DNA of 64,000 bases from Aliivibrio wodanis (GTDB lineage Bacteria; Pseudomonadota; Gammaproteobacteria; Enterobacterales; Vibrionaceae): positions 744,001 to 808,000 of the forward strand of contig LN554846.1 in the NCBI GenBank assembly GCA_000953695.1, in the 5' to 3' direction. Position 1 is the first letter of the stretch. The number at the start of each line of letters is the position of its first letter. The notes below the pieces were generated by a model. That model made no database searches, was not told where the DNA came from, and was given only the letters and a program-made list of their open reading frames with translations. Shown here piece after piece: positions 30,181 through 38,600 of this stretch. The translations under genes and the position numbers were made by a program.

Positions 30181-31644
30181 ATGACAGTTCAAGCGCAAAT
30201 TATCCAAGCGGAAAAATCATTATACATCGGTGGTGAGTGGCAATCTGGTATCAGTACGATAGCAAACATTAACCCATCAGATATCACGCAGAACTTAGGT
30301 CATTTTGCTCAAGCAAGTGAAAGCCAAGTTCAAGACGCAATTTCAGCCGCAAAAAAAGCGCAACCACAGTGGGAGAAGACCCCATTAGAGCGTAAACAAG
30401 CGGTATTGCAGGCGATTGGTGATGAGTTAATTGCACGTTGTGATGAATTAGGGCGTTTGCTTTCAAGTGAAGAAGGCAAACCTTTTATGGAAGGGCGTGG
30501 TGAAATTTATCGTGCTGGTCAGTTTTTTCAATATTTTGCAGCCGAAGTATTACGTCAAATTGGTGATAGTGCCGATTCTGTAAGACCGGGTGTTTCTGTT
30601 GAAGTGACGCGTGAAGCCGTTGGGGTGATTGCGGTGATTTCTCCTTGGAATTTCCCGACAGCAACCGCAGCTTGGAAAATTGCCCCTGCATTGGCATTTG
30701 GCAACAGTGTGATCTGGAAGCCTGCGAATTTAACACCTGCAAGTGCGGTTGCCCTCACTGAAATTATTCATCGTCAAGGCCTGCCTGAAGGTACTTTTAA
30801 TCTGGTATTAGGTAATGGTTCTCAGGTGGGTAATGCGCTTATTAATTCAAAAGAGATCAATGGCGTGAGCTTTACGGGATCAGTTGATACGGGACGTAAA
30901 GTAGCAACGGCGACTGCGCCAAACTTTGTACGTTGCCAATTAGAAATGGGCAGTAAAAATGCGCTGGTTATTGCTGATGATGCGGATATTCAAACTGCGG
31001 TGGAAGCGACAATTGCTGGTTCTTTTTCTGGCGCAGGTCAGAAGTGTACCGCGTCGTCTCGTTTGGTTGTTATGGATGGCATTCACGATGCTTATGTAGA
31101 CGCGCTAATCAAGCGCATGAGTGAATTAAAAGTCGGGCACGCACTTGAAGATGGCGTATTTATGGGGCCAGTGGTTGACGGTAATCAGTTGGATGCAAAT
31201 TTTGGATGGATTGAAAATGCACGTCAAAGCGGCGCTGAATTAGCATTTGGTGGTGAGCGTTTAAATCTTGCTCATGATGGGTACTACATGTCGCCAACTC
31301 TGTTTATTAATACGGACAATAAATGGGAAGTAAACCAAGAAGAAGTGTTTGCACCCATGGCAAGTGTGATCCGCGTGGCTGATTTAGAAGAAGCAATTGC
31401 AACGACCAATGACACTCGTTTTGGCTTAACAGGCGGCATCATTACGCAAAGTTTACGTACTAGTGCGTTATTCAAGCAACAAGCGCAAACGGGCTGTGTC
31501 ATGGTCAATTTACCAACCGCAGGTACGGACTACCATGTGCCATTTGGTGGTCGTAAAGAATCAAGTTTTGGTCCACGAGAGCAAGGTCAATACGCAAAAG
31601 AATTTTATACGGTAGTGAAAACGGCTTATCAACGTCCTTATTAA
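30181..31644 (+). CDS. NAD(P)-dependent aldehyde dehydrogenase
   Basis: 487-aa ALDH-superfamily enzyme. The catalytic cysteine is C289 in FSGAGQKCTASSRL, the general-base glutamate E255 in CQLEMGSKNA, and N157 lies in SPWNFPTATAAWK. Sequence style resembles 2,5-dioxovalerate / alpha-ketoglutarate semialdehyde or related semialdehyde dehydrogenases. The exact aldehyde is unknown. ATG 30181 with AAGGAAG upstream. Second gene of the RidA-ALDH-dipeptidase-BCCT operon, it probably oxidises an aldehyde produced from the substrate imported by the BCCT carrier (inference). Confidence 0.92.
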   Translation: MTVQAQIIQAEKSLYIGGEWQSGISTIANINPSDITQNLGHFAQASESQVQDAISAAKKAQPQWEKTPLERKQAVLQAIGDELIARCDELGRLLSSEEGKPFMEGRGEIYRAGQFFQYFAAEVLRQIGDSADSVRPGVSVEVTREAVGVIAVISPWNFPTATAAWKIAPALAFGNSVIWKPANLTPASAVALTEIIHRQGLPEGTFNLVLGNGSQVGNALINSKEINGVSFTGSVDTGRKVATATAPNFVRCQLEMGSKNALVIADDADIQTAVEATIAGSFSGAGQKCTASSRLVVMDGIHDAYVDALIKRMSELKVGHALEDGVFMGPVVDGNQLDANFGWIENARQSGAELAFGGERLNLAHDGYYMSPTLFINTDNKWEVNQEEVFAPMASVIRVADLEEAIATTNDTRFGLTGGIITQSLRTSALFKQQAQTGCVMVNLPTAGTDYHVPFGGRKESSFGPREQGQYAKEFYTVVKTAYQRPY

Positions 31645-31700
31645 AATGGATGAAAAATCTACTCAACTAGATGAAACTGAAATGAAATAAGGAGTGTGTT

Positions 31701-32690
31701 ATGTATCAACAACGGATTGTTATCGATGGTTTGCAATACTGCAATTGGGATAGAGAGTATTTTCAGACTCTAAAAGCCAGCGGTATTACTGCGGTTCACG
31801 CCACGATGGTGTACCACGAAAACGCACGAGAAACGTTGAGTCGTTTTGCTGAGTGGAACTTACGCTTTGAGCAAAATGCAGATCTTATAATGCCAGTCTA
31901 TTCAATGATGGATATTGAAGAAGCAAAAGCGAAAGGAAAAGTAGGTATTTTCTTTGGCGCACAAAATTGCTCTCCCATTGAAGATGAAATTGGTTTAGTT
32001 GAAGTCATGCGTCAACAAGGGTTGTTGATCATGCAATTGACCTATAACAACCAAAGTCTACTCGCGACAGGATGTTATGAAAAAAATGATACTGGCATTA
32101 CTCGTTTTGGTCAGCAAGTGATTGAAGAGATGAACCGTGTAGGGATGATCGTCGATATGTCTCACAGTGCGGAGCGTTCAACCCTTGAAGCGATTGATTT
32201 ATCGTCACGGCCTATTTGTATTAGTCATGCCAATCCTTCTTTTGCTCATGATGCATTACGTAATAAATCAGACACGGTAATTAAAGCATTAGCACAACGT
32301 GGTGGATTACTTGGTTTTAGTTTGTACCCATTTCATTTACCAAATGGCAGTCAATGTAGCCTAGATGATTTTTGCCAAATGGTAGCAACAACTGCCGATA
32401 TGGTCGGAATAGAACACTTAGGCATTGGCAGTGATTTATGCTTAAACCAACCACAAGAAGTGTTGGAGTGGATGCGTAATGGTCGTTGGTCAAAAGCGAT
32501 GAATTATGGTGAAGGGTCAGCGAGTAATTCAGGTTGGCCTGATGCGTTGCCGTGGTTTTGCGGTAGTGCTGGTATGGAAAATATTTACAATGGATTAATG
32601 CGTCACGGATTCAGTGAACCGGAAGCTGGGAAAGTTCTGGGTGAAAATTGGTTTAACTTTTTACAACAAGGACTAGAGCCTATTTCGTAA
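31701..32690 (+). CDS. Membrane-dipeptidase (peptidase family M19)-like hydrolase
   Basis: 329-aa TIM-barrel metallohydrolase of the renal dipeptidase family. Family features are VGIFFGAQNCSPIE, IVDMSHSAERSTLEAI (second metal region), RPICISHANP and HLGIGSDL near the end of the barrel. The N-terminal ligand segment reads VIDGLQYCNWD where many family members have an HxD motif, so the metal site may be altered. In Pseudomonas a similar dipeptidase accompanies dimethylglycine catabolism genes. Here it lies between an ALDH and a BCCT transporter, so the true substrate may be a small N-methylated or cyclic amide and not a dipeptide. Confidence 0.85.
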   Translation: MYQQRIVIDGLQYCNWDREYFQTLKASGITAVHATMVYHENARETLSRFAEWNLRFEQNADLIMPVYSMMDIEEAKAKGKVGIFFGAQNCSPIEDEIGLVEVMRQQGLLIMQLTYNNQSLLATGCYEKNDTGITRFGQQVIEEMNRVGMIVDMSHSAERSTLEAIDLSSRPICISHANPSFAHDALRNKSDTVIKALAQRGGLLGFSLYPFHLPNGSQCSLDDFCQMVATTADMVGIEHLGIGSDLCLNQPQEVLEWMRNGRWSKAMNYGEGSASNSGWPDALPWFCGSAGMENIYNGLMRHGFSEPEAGKVLGENWFNFLQQGLEPIS

Positions 32691-32789
32691 AGCGAGACCC
32701 ACACATGGAGCAGCCGATTCAATATAAAAATAATAGAGTCGGTGGTAAATACACCTTTGCAGCTGCAAAGAATACCCTGGAGTCAGAGT

Positions 32790-34382
32790 ATGTCTGATTT
32801 AATGAATAGCGTGAAAGAGTCAAGCAAGAGTACAGAGCAAAAGGGAACGAAAAAAGCACAGCATAGTGAAACAACCGCTGAAAAATTAGGCCTTAATAAC
32901 CCTGCCTTATGGTATAGCGGTGGTTTTATTGCCGCATTTGTTTTAATCGCTTTAGTTGATAGTGAACTGCTGTCTACCATTGTAAACTCAGGTTTTGCTT
33001 GGGCTGTAAAAGTCTTTGGTCCTTACTGGCAATTACTATTATTACTTACCTTTCTTATTGGTATTGGGCTTGCTGCGGGACGTACTGGGCGAGTGATCTT
33101 AGGAGGGATTGATAAGCCAGAGATGGATGGTTTTCGTTGGATGGCGATTATCTTTTGTACCTTATTAGCTGGGGGCGGTGTTTTTTGGGCTGCTGCAGAA
33201 CCGATTGCTCACTTTGTTAATCCTCCACCATTGTATGGTGCGCAAGTCGATGCCCAACAAGGTGCGGTGAACGCGTTATCACAATCTTTTATGCATTGGG
33301 GATTCTTAGCATGGTCTATTGTGGGGAGCCTAACTTCTATCGTTGTTATGCACCTTCATTATGATAAGGGGCTACCACTAAAGCCAAGGATCTTACTTTA
33401 TCCTGTTTTTGGAGAGCGAGTACTCAAAGGGCATACCGGAGCGCTGATTGATGCATGCTGTATTGTTGCGGTAGCAGCAGGAACCATTGGTCCCATTGGC
33501 TTTTTAGGCTTACAAGTGAGCTACGCGTTAAACGCTCTGTTTGATATTCCAGATGGCTTTACTACGCAATTTATTATCATCTTATTTGCTATCGCTTTAT
33601 ATACCATATCGGCGCTGAGTGGCTTGAATCGTGGTATGCAAATGCTGAGTCGATATAACGTTATTTTAGCATCTGCATTAATGCTTTATATCCTTATCTT
33701 TGGACCTACAAACTTCATTGTAAACGGTTATATCCAAGGTGTGGGAAGCATGATTGATAACTTCATTCCAATGGCGACATACCGAGGTGACGAAGGTTGG
33801 TTAAGCTGGTGGACGGTTTTCTTCTGGGGATGGTTCTTAGGGTACGGTCCGATGATGGCCATATTTATTGCTCGTATCTCAAGAGGGCGCAGCATTCGCC
33901 AGTTGATTACGACAATTAGTATTGTGGCGCCACTTGTTACGTGTTTTTGGTTCACGATTGTGGGTGGTTCTGGGTTGGCTTTTGAAATTGCTGAACCAGG
34001 TAGTGTCAGTAAAGCCTTTGAAGGGTTTAACTTACCAGGAGCATTACTTGCCGTAACTTCACAGCTACCAATGCCAATGGTTATGTCTATTTTATTTTTA
34101 ATCTTAACCACTATTTTTATTGTGACAACCGGGGATTCAATGACCTACACCATCAGTGTTGTTGTTAGTGGTGAGACCGAGCCTAATGCCATTATCAGAA
34201 CCTTCTGGGGTGTGATGATGGGGGTGACGGCAATCATCTTAATCTCCCTTGGATCTGGTGGCATTTCAGCATTGCAGTCTTTTATTGTTATTACCGCCGT
34301 CCCCGTATCTTTAATTTTGCTCCCTTCATTGTGGAACGCACCACAAATAGCAATGAAGATGGCAAAGGAACAGGGCCTCTAA
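32790..34382 (+). CDS. BCCT-family betaine/carnitine/choline-type transporter
   Basis: 530-aa inner-membrane carrier with about 12 hydrophobic segments after a hydrophilic N-terminal tail of about 45 residues. BCCT landmarks are GGGVFWAAAEPIAHF, the W-rich TM8 region LSWWTVFFWGWFLGYGPMM and FIARISRGRSIRQ. It imports a quaternary-ammonium or related zwitterionic compound. Its place in a catabolic operon suggests uptake as a nutrient more than as osmolyte. ATG 32790 has GGAG 7 bp upstream; the longer frame (from 32742) lacks support. A hairpin (34406-34425, GAGCGG/CCGCTC) follows the stop. Confidence 0.92.
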   Translation: MSDLMNSVKESSKSTEQKGTKKAQHSETTAEKLGLNNPALWYSGGFIAAFVLIALVDSELLSTIVNSGFAWAVKVFGPYWQLLLLLTFLIGIGLAAGRTGRVILGGIDKPEMDGFRWMAIIFCTLLAGGGVFWAAAEPIAHFVNPPPLYGAQVDAQQGAVNALSQSFMHWGFLAWSIVGSLTSIVVMHLHYDKGLPLKPRILLYPVFGERVLKGHTGALIDACCIVAVAAGTIGPIGFLGLQVSYALNALFDIPDGFTTQFIIILFAIALYTISALSGLNRGMQMLSRYNVILASALMLYILIFGPTNFIVNGYIQGVGSMIDNFIPMATYRGDEGWLSWWTVFFWGWFLGYGPMMAIFIARISRGRSIRQLITTISIVAPLVTCFWFTIVGGSGLAFEIAEPGSVSKAFEGFNLPGALLAVTSQLPMPMVMSILFLILTTIFIVTTGDSMTYTISVVVSGETEPNAIIRTFWGVMMGVTAIILISLGSGGISALQSFIVITAVPVSLILLPSLWNAPQIAMKMAKEQGL

Positions 34383-34502
34383 ACTCCCTCAATAACGTGA
34401 AGCAAGAGCGGTAAATACGCCGCTCAAGTCGGCTCTAATAAAGACTCTAAGATAATAAAGAGCCTATCAATATACTTATAACTAGAAATGGTGGTGAGCA
34501 AC

Positions 34503-36188
34503 ATGGATGCACATCGTTCAACGTACGCTGAAACTCATCTGCGTAAACCTGAAATTGTCATGGCGCCGGAAAGATTGGGTGCTATGCATCAAAATAGGAT
34601 CAGTTTTGTTCGTAGCTTAATACGAAAAATGGCACAACAAAATTGGCAAGTAACTAAACATGAATGGCAATTATCACCCCAAGGTTTTGGTCATGTTATT
34701 TATAAATTAGTTACGGGCAATCACACTTATCATCTCGTTGTATTTTGTGATGAGATAGCAGATGAAGAACGTAATGATCGTGTTATTGCTGAAAAGTGGG
34801 ACGTGACCTTTGCATTAGTTCTTGGAGATGTGGATGTTGAGTTATTAAGTCGCTTAAAAGCCAATGTCCCATTACAAGAAGCAGGAAGAAATCCGAATAA
34901 TGTATTGGTGTTAGCCAGAGCAAATAAAAGTGTACGAGTGTTTGAACATCTTGTTTCTCATTTAGCTAAAGGGGAACAACCTGCCCAAAAAGTGCTTGCG
35001 GAGGTGGGTTATATCCTTCGAACGACCGCTGTTTATGGTAATGGTAAATTTGGCATTGCAGATTTTAAATTATTGGAAAATAACCCTGATTTTAATCAGT
35101 CGTTTAGTGCCCAAATGTGTGCGGTTTATATGTTGCGCCAATTTAGTTTAGATTGGGTTCACTATTTAGCAACCGAGCAAGGTGGAGAAAAAGCCGTTAA
35201 TTTAGATCGTCAACTGCAGCGCTACCTTGGGGTAGGCAACGCGACTGGCTTAGGGATGGCTCCTTATTTGATTAACCACCCTTGTATTGTTGACCAGTGG
35301 ATGTTTGCTCGAGAGATGGCACTGGCTGAAGTTCTACATCATAGAGTTACATTAAATAAGAAAGCGCCTCTTAGTTACTTGTTGAAAAAAGCAGTGCAGC
35401 ACTTAGAGCAGGTTATTACGATCAATGAGCTTCAGGATAACTTAAATCACATTGCAGCATCAGAATTAACGTCTTTAATTAATGCATTAGATACTCTTCT
35501 TGCACAGAGCCGCACTTGGCAAGATGTGATGATGAACTCAAGTGACATGAGTCTAGAAGCACAAGAGATAGTACTGTCTTGTTTAATGGAAGTTCATCCA
35601 GAATTAGTGGATAGCTTTGAAGAGCAAATGAATTGCAGTGAGACCTTGTCCTTACCAAGTGGCAAGAAGGTCCAAGACTTAATTGCTATCTTAGAAAATA
35701 GTTATCAATGGGCCATTACTACCGATTTTACTCAAGCAGAAAATAATTATTGGTTTTGGTATCGCTCACAAGATAAAGAAGAGCCACGATTAGGTGTTCG
35801 AGGAGAAGAGAAGGGAGAGGACAGAGAGTTACCATTGGATATCGGTCGTCAAGTGTATCGCCTTTATCATGAACTATTGAAGTGTGAAACGAGTATGTCT
35901 CTGGCTGAATTTCTAGTAGAACACCCTCAGTATCGTGCCATTGCGCGTCGAGTGTGGACGTTAGGGCATAAGGCGATGGGTGATATTCAAATGAATGTAC
36001 TGCATAAGTCGTCTTTACCAATGCATTTATTACGCTGTAAATTGGCCGTCTTTGGGGCAACTAAGTTTGATCCTCGATCTGAACGTTGGGTTCGAGTCAC
36101 GTTTTTTCAGGGATCGCCATTATTAGATGAAATCCATGATGGGGAGTGGTTGTTCCCATTACTGCCAAGTAAAGGAGAAGGCCAATGA
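34503..36188 (+). CDS. Uncharacterised 561-aa protein, paired with DUF3726
   Basis: I recognise no family. The protein is soluble, without signal peptide or membrane segments. It has a region rich in conserved-looking aromatic and charged positions (MAPERLGAMHQNRISFVRSL near the N-terminus, FCDEIADEERNDRV at about 80) and a helical middle and C-terminal part. Its stop overlaps the start of the DUF3726 gene (ATGA), so the two proteins are probably made in equal amounts and may form a complex. As part of the BCCT/ALDH/dipeptidase cluster it is a candidate for the missing substrate-attacking enzyme (inference). The start ATG 34503 has GGTGAG upstream; ATG 34488 would add five residues. Confidence 0.75.
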   Translation: MDAHRSTYAETHLRKPEIVMAPERLGAMHQNRISFVRSLIRKMAQQNWQVTKHEWQLSPQGFGHVIYKLVTGNHTYHLVVFCDEIADEERNDRVIAEKWDVTFALVLGDVDVELLSRLKANVPLQEAGRNPNNVLVLARANKSVRVFEHLVSHLAKGEQPAQKVLAEVGYILRTTAVYGNGKFGIADFKLLENNPDFNQSFSAQMCAVYMLRQFSLDWVHYLATEQGGEKAVNLDRQLQRYLGVGNATGLGMAPYLINHPCIVDQWMFAREMALAEVLHHRVTLNKKAPLSYLLKKAVQHLEQVITINELQDNLNHIAASELTSLINALDTLLAQSRTWQDVMMNSSDMSLEAQEIVLSCLMEVHPELVDSFEEQMNCSETLSLPSGKKVQDLIAILENSYQWAITTDFTQAENNYWFWYRSQDKEEPRLGVRGEEKGEDRELPLDIGRQVYRLYHELLKCETSMSLAEFLVEHPQYRAIARRVWTLGHKAMGDIQMNVLHKSSLPMHLLRCKLAVFGATKFDPRSERWVRVTFFQGSPLLDEIHDGEWLFPLLPSKGEGQ

Positions 36189-36916
36189 TCGTTTCACATA
36201 ATGAACTTGTCGCGGTGACGAATAAAGCATTTTTAGGTATGCGACGTACGTGTGGAGAGGCGGACGTGATTGCGAATATGGTGGCAGATCTACAAATGAT
36301 TGGTTTGAATGGGGTGAAACATTTTAATAATGCGACTCAATTTTTAACCGTAGAAGAAGATTGCCCAGCCGATATAAAAAGTATGGATTCAAATCACCTT
36401 GTTGTTGATTTACATGGCGGTAGTGTTGCTTGTCATTTACCTGTGATAATTGATTATGCCGTTGAAAACATGGTGGGAGAAAAACAGTTAACCATTACAC
36501 TTAAAAAATGTCATAACCGTTGGTTGGCGTACAGTGAGCTTGTAAAGCTAGCGGCGAAAGGAATTGCGTGTAAGGCGTTTTGGGATAATGGAACCAGCCC
36601 TAAAAGAACGCTGTATATACTTAATCGAGGTTGTGTTTCTCCTGAGTTATTTCTATCGGATAGAGTTGATTTAAATAGTATAAATCTCAATGATATGACG
36701 ATTGAATTATCGATAAGAGATTTTGATGTGGTGGCATTATCGGAAGGCTATAGCATTCATATTGATTCAACCGAATTACATGCCACACAAGAAAATGCAT
36801 GGCGCAATGGCATTGCCGTTGATGACGTTGATTGGGAAAATTTAAAAAAAACCGCGACCGCTATTTTAGTTGAGAACAGTGAGCAGTCGTTAAAAGGGGC
36901 TGGAGAGTTGGTTTAA
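36185..36916 (+). CDS. DUF3726-family protein
   Basis: 243-aa soluble protein of the DUF3726 type, function unknown. The N-terminal block ACGEADVIANMV-like RTCGEADVIANMVADLQMIG and the C-terminal block ENAWRNGIAVDDVDWENL...NSEQSLKGAG are the most family-like parts. The N-terminal block faintly recalls the start of LDH2/malate-dehydrogenase-like enzymes, but no nucleotide-binding motif is visible. It overlaps the preceding gene by 4 bp (ATGA). Last gene of the cluster; followed by a terminator. Confidence 0.78.
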   Translation: MIVSHNELVAVTNKAFLGMRRTCGEADVIANMVADLQMIGLNGVKHFNNATQFLTVEEDCPADIKSMDSNHLVVDLHGGSVACHLPVIIDYAVENMVGEKQLTITLKKCHNRWLAYSELVKLAAKGIACKAFWDNGTSPKRTLYILNRGCVSPELFLSDRVDLNSINLNDMTIELSIRDFDVVALSEGYSIHIDSTELHATQENAWRNGIAVDDVDWENLKKTATAILVENSEQSLKGAGELV

Positions 36917-36955
36917 TTATTACTGATACTCAGTGGAGTGATTAGCTCTGAATAC

Positions 36956-36990
36956 AAAACGTTCATCATGAAAGTAGTGGGCGTTTTTTG
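36956..36990 (+). terminator. Terminator of the BCCT/DUF3726 cluster
   Basis: An 11-bp stem with several G-U pairs, AAAACGTTCAT (36956-36966) with GTGGGCGTTTT (36977-36987), followed by a T run, 40 bp after the DUF3726 stop. Confidence 0.7.
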
Positions 36991-37082
36991 TTTTGTCTCA
37001 AAATTAAAACGGAGATGGTGTTTTTTATAACGCAGAATCACTTACACTTAATGAATAAGTACTAAGGATGGGGTGAACTATT

Positions 37083-37250
37083 ATGAATAAATTAGACAAT
37101 ACTAGCCAAGCTGTTTCAGGAGAAGAAACAATAAAAGTACTAAGTGAGCAAGCCATTCAGACGGATAATACCGTAAATACATGGGATCTACTTACCGATG
37201 AGCAACAACAAGATATATTAGCTCACTTAACTGCAATTCCATTTCAATAA
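37083..37250 (+). CDS. Small acidic protein of unknown function (55 aa)
   Basis: 55-codon ORF (MNKLDNTSQAVSGEETIKVL..., ending DILAHLTAIPFQ) with a GGGGTG ribosome site 8 bp before ATG 37083. It is acidic and Gln-rich, with no hydrophobic segment. The part NTWDLLTDEQQQDILAHL looks like an amphipathic helix. It is a stand-alone unit between the cluster terminator and the peptide-importer operon. No family recognised. Confidence 0.5.
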   Translation: MNKLDNTSQAVSGEETIKVLSEQAIQTDNTVNTWDLLTDEQQQDILAHLTAIPFQ

Positions 37251-37571
37251 ACTATTGGTTTAGTTTGTGCCCTTTATTTTTCCTTGTGGATAATCTAATC
37301 CAATGAGGTTTATTTTGTGACACTTTCTTAACATTTACATCAAGAAAACACCTTTTCTCTTTCCTACCTGCGTACAATTCTGCAAACTGTTATTTGGTTA
37401 CTTCCTATTCAGAGGTAGTACCAATAATCGTTAGTTGTAATTCTTATTAGTTATTTAAGTGTGTAAAAAATAAGCTTGGAATTACAATATATAAAAATGA
37501 ACGTAATAAAATTATTATAAAAAACTAAACGCGGTAGAGTCTGCGTATTGGATTTGGAGCAATAGTCACGG
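37251..37571. other. 321-bp noncoding region before the peptide importer
   Basis: AT-rich, no ORF with a ribosome site. It presumably contains the promoter of the importer operon; I could not single out a convincing -35/-10 pair or operator. Confidence 0.4.
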
Positions 37572-38600
37572 ATGATATCTTACCTACTAAGACGACTTTT
37601 ATTGGTTGTCCCGACCTTTATTGGCATTACCTTACTTATTTTTGCATTAACACGTTTTGTTCCTGGTGGTCCTGTTGAACGCATGTTGTTGAGTTTACAA
37701 ATGCAAGGTTCCTCTGAAACTGGTGGTACGAGTAGTGTTACTGACGGTAACAATGCTTTATCTGAAGATCAAATCGCTGAACTCAATGCTTTTTATGGAT
37801 TGGATAAACCCGTATTTGAAGCCTATTATGATTGGTTAACTAAATTAGTCGTTCTTGATTTGGGTGAGTCTACCCGTTACTACGAACCCGTATGGGACAT
37901 GATAGCCGAGCGCTTACCAGTTTCTCTTTTTTATGGAGGTATGACCTTTCTACTCAGTTATATGATCTCCATTCCTCTTGGTTATCTTAAAGCGTTAAAG
38001 CACGGTTCTATTCTTGATTCTACGTCTTCCATTGCTATTTTCGTTGGCTTTGCCTTACCAGGTTATGTCATTGGTGTGTTTTTAATCAGCTTGTTTAGCT
38101 ACCAGTTAGAATGGTTTCCTATGGGCGGATTTGTTGGTGATGATTTTGATGATTTTGGAACCTTTGAGCAAATAAAAGACATTATGTGGCATGCAGTGTT
38201 ACCCCTGTTTTGTTACCTGATTGGTGATTTTGCTCTTCTGACAATGACGATGAAAAATAATTTAATGGAAAATTTAGCTGCTGATTATGTACGAACCGCA
38301 ATAGCAAAAGGTCTTCCTTTTCAAAAAGCCGTTCGTCGGCATGCACTACGAAATAGTTTAATTCCAGTGGCAAGCCATTTTGGTAATTCATTAATGTTCT
38401 TTATGACAGGCTCTTTTTTGATTGAAGTTATTTTTAATATTGATGGTATTGGCTTACTTGGCTACGAGGCGATCATGGAGCGAGATTACCCAGTAGTAAT
38501 GGGGTTATTTGCAATTAATGCCATGATGTTAATGTTAGGCAATATTCTGTCTGATGTGTGTGTTGCAGCGGTTGATCCGCGCGTGAAATTTGGAGCTTAA
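37572..38600 (+). CDS. Peptide ABC transporter permease (YejB/OppB type)
   Basis: 342-aa inner-membrane permease of a binding-protein-dependent oligopeptide importer. N-terminal OppB signature (YLLRRLLLVVPTFIGITLLIF and TRFVPGGPVE), six hydrophobic segments, and the EAA loop DYVRTAIAKGLPFQKAVRRHALRNSL. The PGGPVE motif and long periplasmic loop resemble YejB (microcin C / peptide uptake). Its stop shares a base with the start of the next permease gene (38600). First gene of a five-gene operon. Confidence 0.88.
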   Translation: MISYLLRRLLLVVPTFIGITLLIFALTRFVPGGPVERMLLSLQMQGSSETGGTSSVTDGNNALSEDQIAELNAFYGLDKPVFEAYYDWLTKLVVLDLGESTRYYEPVWDMIAERLPVSLFYGGMTFLLSYMISIPLGYLKALKHGSILDSTSSIAIFVGFALPGYVIGVFLISLFSYQLEWFPMGGFVGDDFDDFGTFEQIKDIMWHAVLPLFCYLIGDFALLTMTMKNNLMENLAADYVRTAIAKGLPFQKAVRRHALRNSLIPVASHFGNSLMFFMTGSFLIEVIFNIDGIGLLGYEAIMERDYPVVMGLFAINAMMLMLGNILSDVCVAAVDPRVKFGA

